DNA from: JBARCX01 sp049794535
Lineage (GTDB): Bacteria > Pseudomonadota > Gammaproteobacteria > Xanthomonadales > Rhodanobacteraceae
Length of the DNA stretch: 8,435 nucleotides
Direction: 5' to 3'
Assembly: GCA_049794535.1 (NCBI GenBank)
Contig: JBARCX010000168.1
Coordinates: 1 to 8,435, forward strand
Shown here: positions 6,827 through 8,435 of the stretch, one piece after another
Layout of the letters: every line of letters begins with the position of its first letter
How positions within the stretch are numbered: position 1 is the first letter of the stretch
Program-made: the position numbers and the translations under genes
The notes under the pieces: generated by a model
What the model was told of the DNA's origin: nothing
Database searches by the model: none
What the model saw: the letters and a program-made list of their open reading frames with translations, nothing else

Positions 6827-7669
6827 TTACTCGATGTCTTCAAAGGAGGTAAGGCACAACGTGCCACCATGCTCAGCGATAACGGCGCGATATAAACGCG
6901 ATTCGCCGATCAGTACGTCAGCGGTTTCTGGGAGTCGAACCGGAATGATGTCGCCAGGCACCAGCGCCAATACGTCGTCGAGCAGCACTTCCTTGGTCAA
7001 CATGCGCGCGGAAAGCGTGATCGGCAGACGTGTTTCCAATGGCGCACGCGCATTCGTCCCCGGCATAGCAATAGCGCGCCCTGTTGCGACGCTAGCGAAC
7101 AGCAGGCTCACCCATGCCGCGTCGAGCGCAAATTCCAAATGACCCGACAATTTCAGTGCGCGCTCTTCAACCGTGACGCGTATGACGCGCTTGCTCGACG
7201 TAGGTGAATGCAAGGCTTCTGGCGTGAACGTCTGTGACGGCTCTGACGGTGCAATGCTGGTTACCAGCAAATCCAGCAGACTGAGACCGGTGGCAATACC
7301 AAAGCGTTGCTCGCTGTCGGTTTCCGTGATGGTGTCATCGACACGTACCATGTTGCTCTTATCACCGTAGTGATAACCCAGCATGGCAAGGATCAACCGA
7401 CGATCCAGTCTGATAGCGAGCTTGCCGGCAGGTGCGCGATAGCCTCGCCACGTCCCTTCGCCCTGTGATGCGACAAATGAAGTAATGGCTACACGCGTGA
7501 CGGCAAACGTCGCACCGTGCCTAACGTTGAAGCGGCTGTGCAAATGACGCTCGATCTGCTTGCCAAGACGTTGATTGAAGTCTTCAAGCAGATGAAACGG
7601 CCGGCCCAGCGTGCAGGGATCCAGCATGCGTTCGGTTTCAGCCAATAGGGGGCGCTTCGATGTCGACAC
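6827..7669 (-). CDS. fliM: Divergent FliM-type flagellar switch protein (SpoA domain)
   Basis: This 280-residue protein looks like a short FliM, the C-ring protein that sets rotor direction and supports export. Residues about 25-200 resemble the FliM middle (CheC-like) domain: FNQRLGKQIERHL, then LAIRLDRRLILAMLGYHYGD where family members have a GGxG loop. Residues about 214-280 are a SpoA/FliMN_C domain (LPITLSARMLTKEVLLDDVL, then LVPGDIIPVRLPE). The N-terminal CheY-P-binding peptide (EIDALL type) found in canonical FliM (about 330 residues) is absent. It starts at GTG with AAGG 8 bases upstream. An in-frame TAG closes the frame further up, and ATG at 7627 is an alternative. It follows the flagellin terminator and ends 6 bases before fliP in the same frame, with no fliN between. 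A FliM-FliN chimera is possible but not shown. Confidence 0.72.
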   Translation of the reverse strand: MSTSKRPLLAETERMLDPCTLGRPFHLLEDFNQRLGKQIERHLHSRFNVRHGATFAVTRVAITSFVASQGEGTWRGYRAPAGKLAIRLDRRLILAMLGYHYGDKSNMVRVDDTITETDSEQRFGIATGLSLLDLLVTSIAPSEPSQTFTPEALHSPTSSKRVIRVTVEERALKLSGHLEFALDAAWVSLLFASVATGRAIAMPGTNARAPLETRLPITLSARMLTKEVLLDDVLALVPGDIIPVRLPETADVLIGESRLYRAVIAEHGGTLCLTSFEDIE

Positions 7670-7819
7670 AGGTGGCCTTCTCGCTAGCTCGATAAGGGCG
7701 CCATTCTCATGTCCGCGCTACAAACGTGAAGGGAACTTCAAGAGAATCTAAAAAACCGAAAGGCCAGCCCACTGTCGTGGACTGGCCCGTTTTCCTTTTC
7801 GCGATGCTTCCCTTAAAAC
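7670..7819 (-). promoter_or_regulatory. Intergenic leader between flagellin and fliM
   Basis: This 150-base gap contains the flagellin terminator and then about 80 bases that should hold the promoter of the fliM-flhA operon, unless that operon relies on read-through. I see no clear sigma-54 (GG-N10-GC with context) or sigma-28 match. TGAAG-GGAA-CTTCA (7727-7740) is a small inverted repeat that could be an operator. A nine-codon out-of-frame ORF, stop included (ATG at 7710), ends in TAG about 15 bases before the fliM GTG. Confidence 0.35.
7750..7787 (-). terminator. Intrinsic terminator of the flagellin gene
   Basis: On the minus strand, GGCCAGTCCAC pairs with GTGGGCTGGCC around a GACA loop, an 11-bp stem with one T-G wobble (7762-7787), followed by TTTCGGTTTTTT. 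It lies 33 bases past the flagellin stop, so flagellin is likely transcribed separately from the fliM operon. The plus strand also ends in a T-rich run after the stem, though nothing obvious needs it. Confidence 0.88.
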
Positions 7820-8435
7820 TTATTGCAGGAGCGAAAGCACCATCTGGCCCATGCTGCTGCTCTGCTTGAGCATCGAGGAGCTGGCCTGCATCAGCACCTG
7901 CTTGGCGAGCATGTTGGCGCTCTCCGAGGCGTAGTCCACGTCCATGATGCGGCCTTCTGCATCAGTGGTGTTGCCGGCCATGTTGGCCAGGTTGTTGGAG
8001 ATATGTTCCAGGCGATTCTGCGTAGCACCGATATCGGAGCGCAAGCCACCGACCGTCTTCAAGGCATTATTGATCTTGTCGATCATGCCGTTGGCGCTGG
8101 CACCACCAGTGGTCAATTCGTCACCTGCTGCGCCACCGTAGCTTTTGGAGGCAGCGGTGATATCGGTATCAGCTTGGGTGATCTTCACGCTGTAGTTCAC
8201 GGTCAGCTTTTCTGCGGAACTGGCGCCAATCTGGAAGGTCATCGCCTTGGCTAGCTTACCGTCGGTCTTATCCAGTAGTTTCTGGCTACCGTACGATGTG
8301 TTCGCCATGATGTTGGCCAACTCAGCACCCAGCGCGTCATATTCAGACTGCAAGGCCGTGCGGTCGTCCGTGGTCGATGAGTCATCGGCCGCCTGAGTGG
8401 CCAGATCCTTCATACGCAGCAGGATGCTGCTCGCT
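7820..8435 (-). CDS. fliC: Flagellin, C-terminal part (5' end outside window)
   Basis: The last 204 or so residues of a flagellin, the filament subunit exported through the flagellar type III system, are visible. The frame is open to the right edge and preceded by ASSILLR, so the Met of LLRMKDLATQ is internal. That segment is the conserved D1 helix (compare LQRVRELAVQ in Salmonella FliC). It continues through LQSEYDALGAELANIM, SQKLLD and the MTFQIGASSAEKL motif. A short middle region follows, with no large D2/D3 domain. The D0/D1 C-terminus runs from IGATQNRLEHISNNLANM to MLKQSSSMGQMVLSLLQ. The terminal MLKQSSSMG-type ending differs from the QANQxPQ ending of most primary flagellins and recalls lateral-type flagellins. 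It is probably about 290 residues in full. It has its own terminator. Confidence 0.95.
   Translation of the reverse strand, partial: ASSILLRMKDLATQAADDSSTTDDRTALQSEYDALGAELANIMANTSYGSQKLLDKTDGKLAKAMTFQIGASSAEKLTVNYSVKITQADTDITAASKSYGGAAGDELTTGGASANGMIDKINNALKTVGGLRSDIGATQNRLEHISNNLANMAGNTTDAEGRIMDVDYASESANMLAKQVLMQASSSMLKQSSSMGQMVLSLLQ

Noticed and set aside
6842..6849. AAAGGAGG on the plus strand, resembling a perfect ribosome site
   Set aside because: It lies antisense within the end of fliM, and no credible plus-strand gene follows. The ORF after it is a shadow of fliM.
7670..7750. Sigma-54 promoter for the fliM operon
   Set aside because: TGGCGC is present on the minus strand, but no GC-containing -12 element follows at the required spacing.
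1..8435. CRISPR arrays, insertion sequences, tRNA or rRNA genes, phage genes
   Set aside because: No spaced repeats, transposase motifs, terminal inverted repeats or RNA cloverleaf signals were seen. The window is housekeeping and flagellar in character.

Overview
The window reads as chromosomal DNA from a motile, moderately GC-rich proteobacterium. It is most likely a beta- or gammaproteobacterium, and the style of the cold-shock protein and of the PAS-type kinase is compatible with Xanthomonadales or Burkholderiales. This placement rests on protein style only, and no marker gene fixes it.

The left end (1-1589) holds a complete small cold-shock protein gene on the plus strand. It converges on a minus-strand gene for a soluble histidine kinase. 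That kinase begins with what looks like the first ~38 residues of a response-regulator receiver domain, joined directly to a PAS-like and HisKA/HATPase_c kinase. This has the appearance of a deletion-born fusion of neighbouring regulator and kinase genes. A ~390-base intergenic stretch (1590-1979) carries the kinase ribosome site, an AT-rich leader and two consecutive hairpins, one of them a REP-like palindrome.

The rest of the window (1980-8435, all minus strand) is a flagellar locus. In transcription order it is: flagellin (3' end only, running off the right edge), a strong intrinsic terminator, a short divergent fliM, fliP, fliQ, fliR, flhB and flhA. From fliP to flhA every junction is a start/stop overlap of 1-4 bases, so these genes form one translationally coupled operon for the membrane export gate of the flagellar type III secretion system (FliP, FliQ, FliR, FlhB, FlhA). 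FlhA, FlhB, FliQ and FliR look full length, with their key residues present.

The anomaly is at the fliM/fliP boundary. FliP starts about where its second membrane helix should be, so its signal peptide, first membrane segment and highly conserved N-terminal core are absent. No fliN or fliO lies between fliM and fliP. The simplest reading is a deletion that removed fliN (and fliO, if it was ever present) plus the 5' third of fliP, leaving a potentially dead or remodelled export gate. The order fliM-(N)-P-Q-R-flhB-flhA without fliO, a FliM lacking the CheY-binding N-terminus, and the flagellin C-terminus together hint at a secondary (lateral, Flag-2-like) system rather than a primary polar one. 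That assignment is inference.
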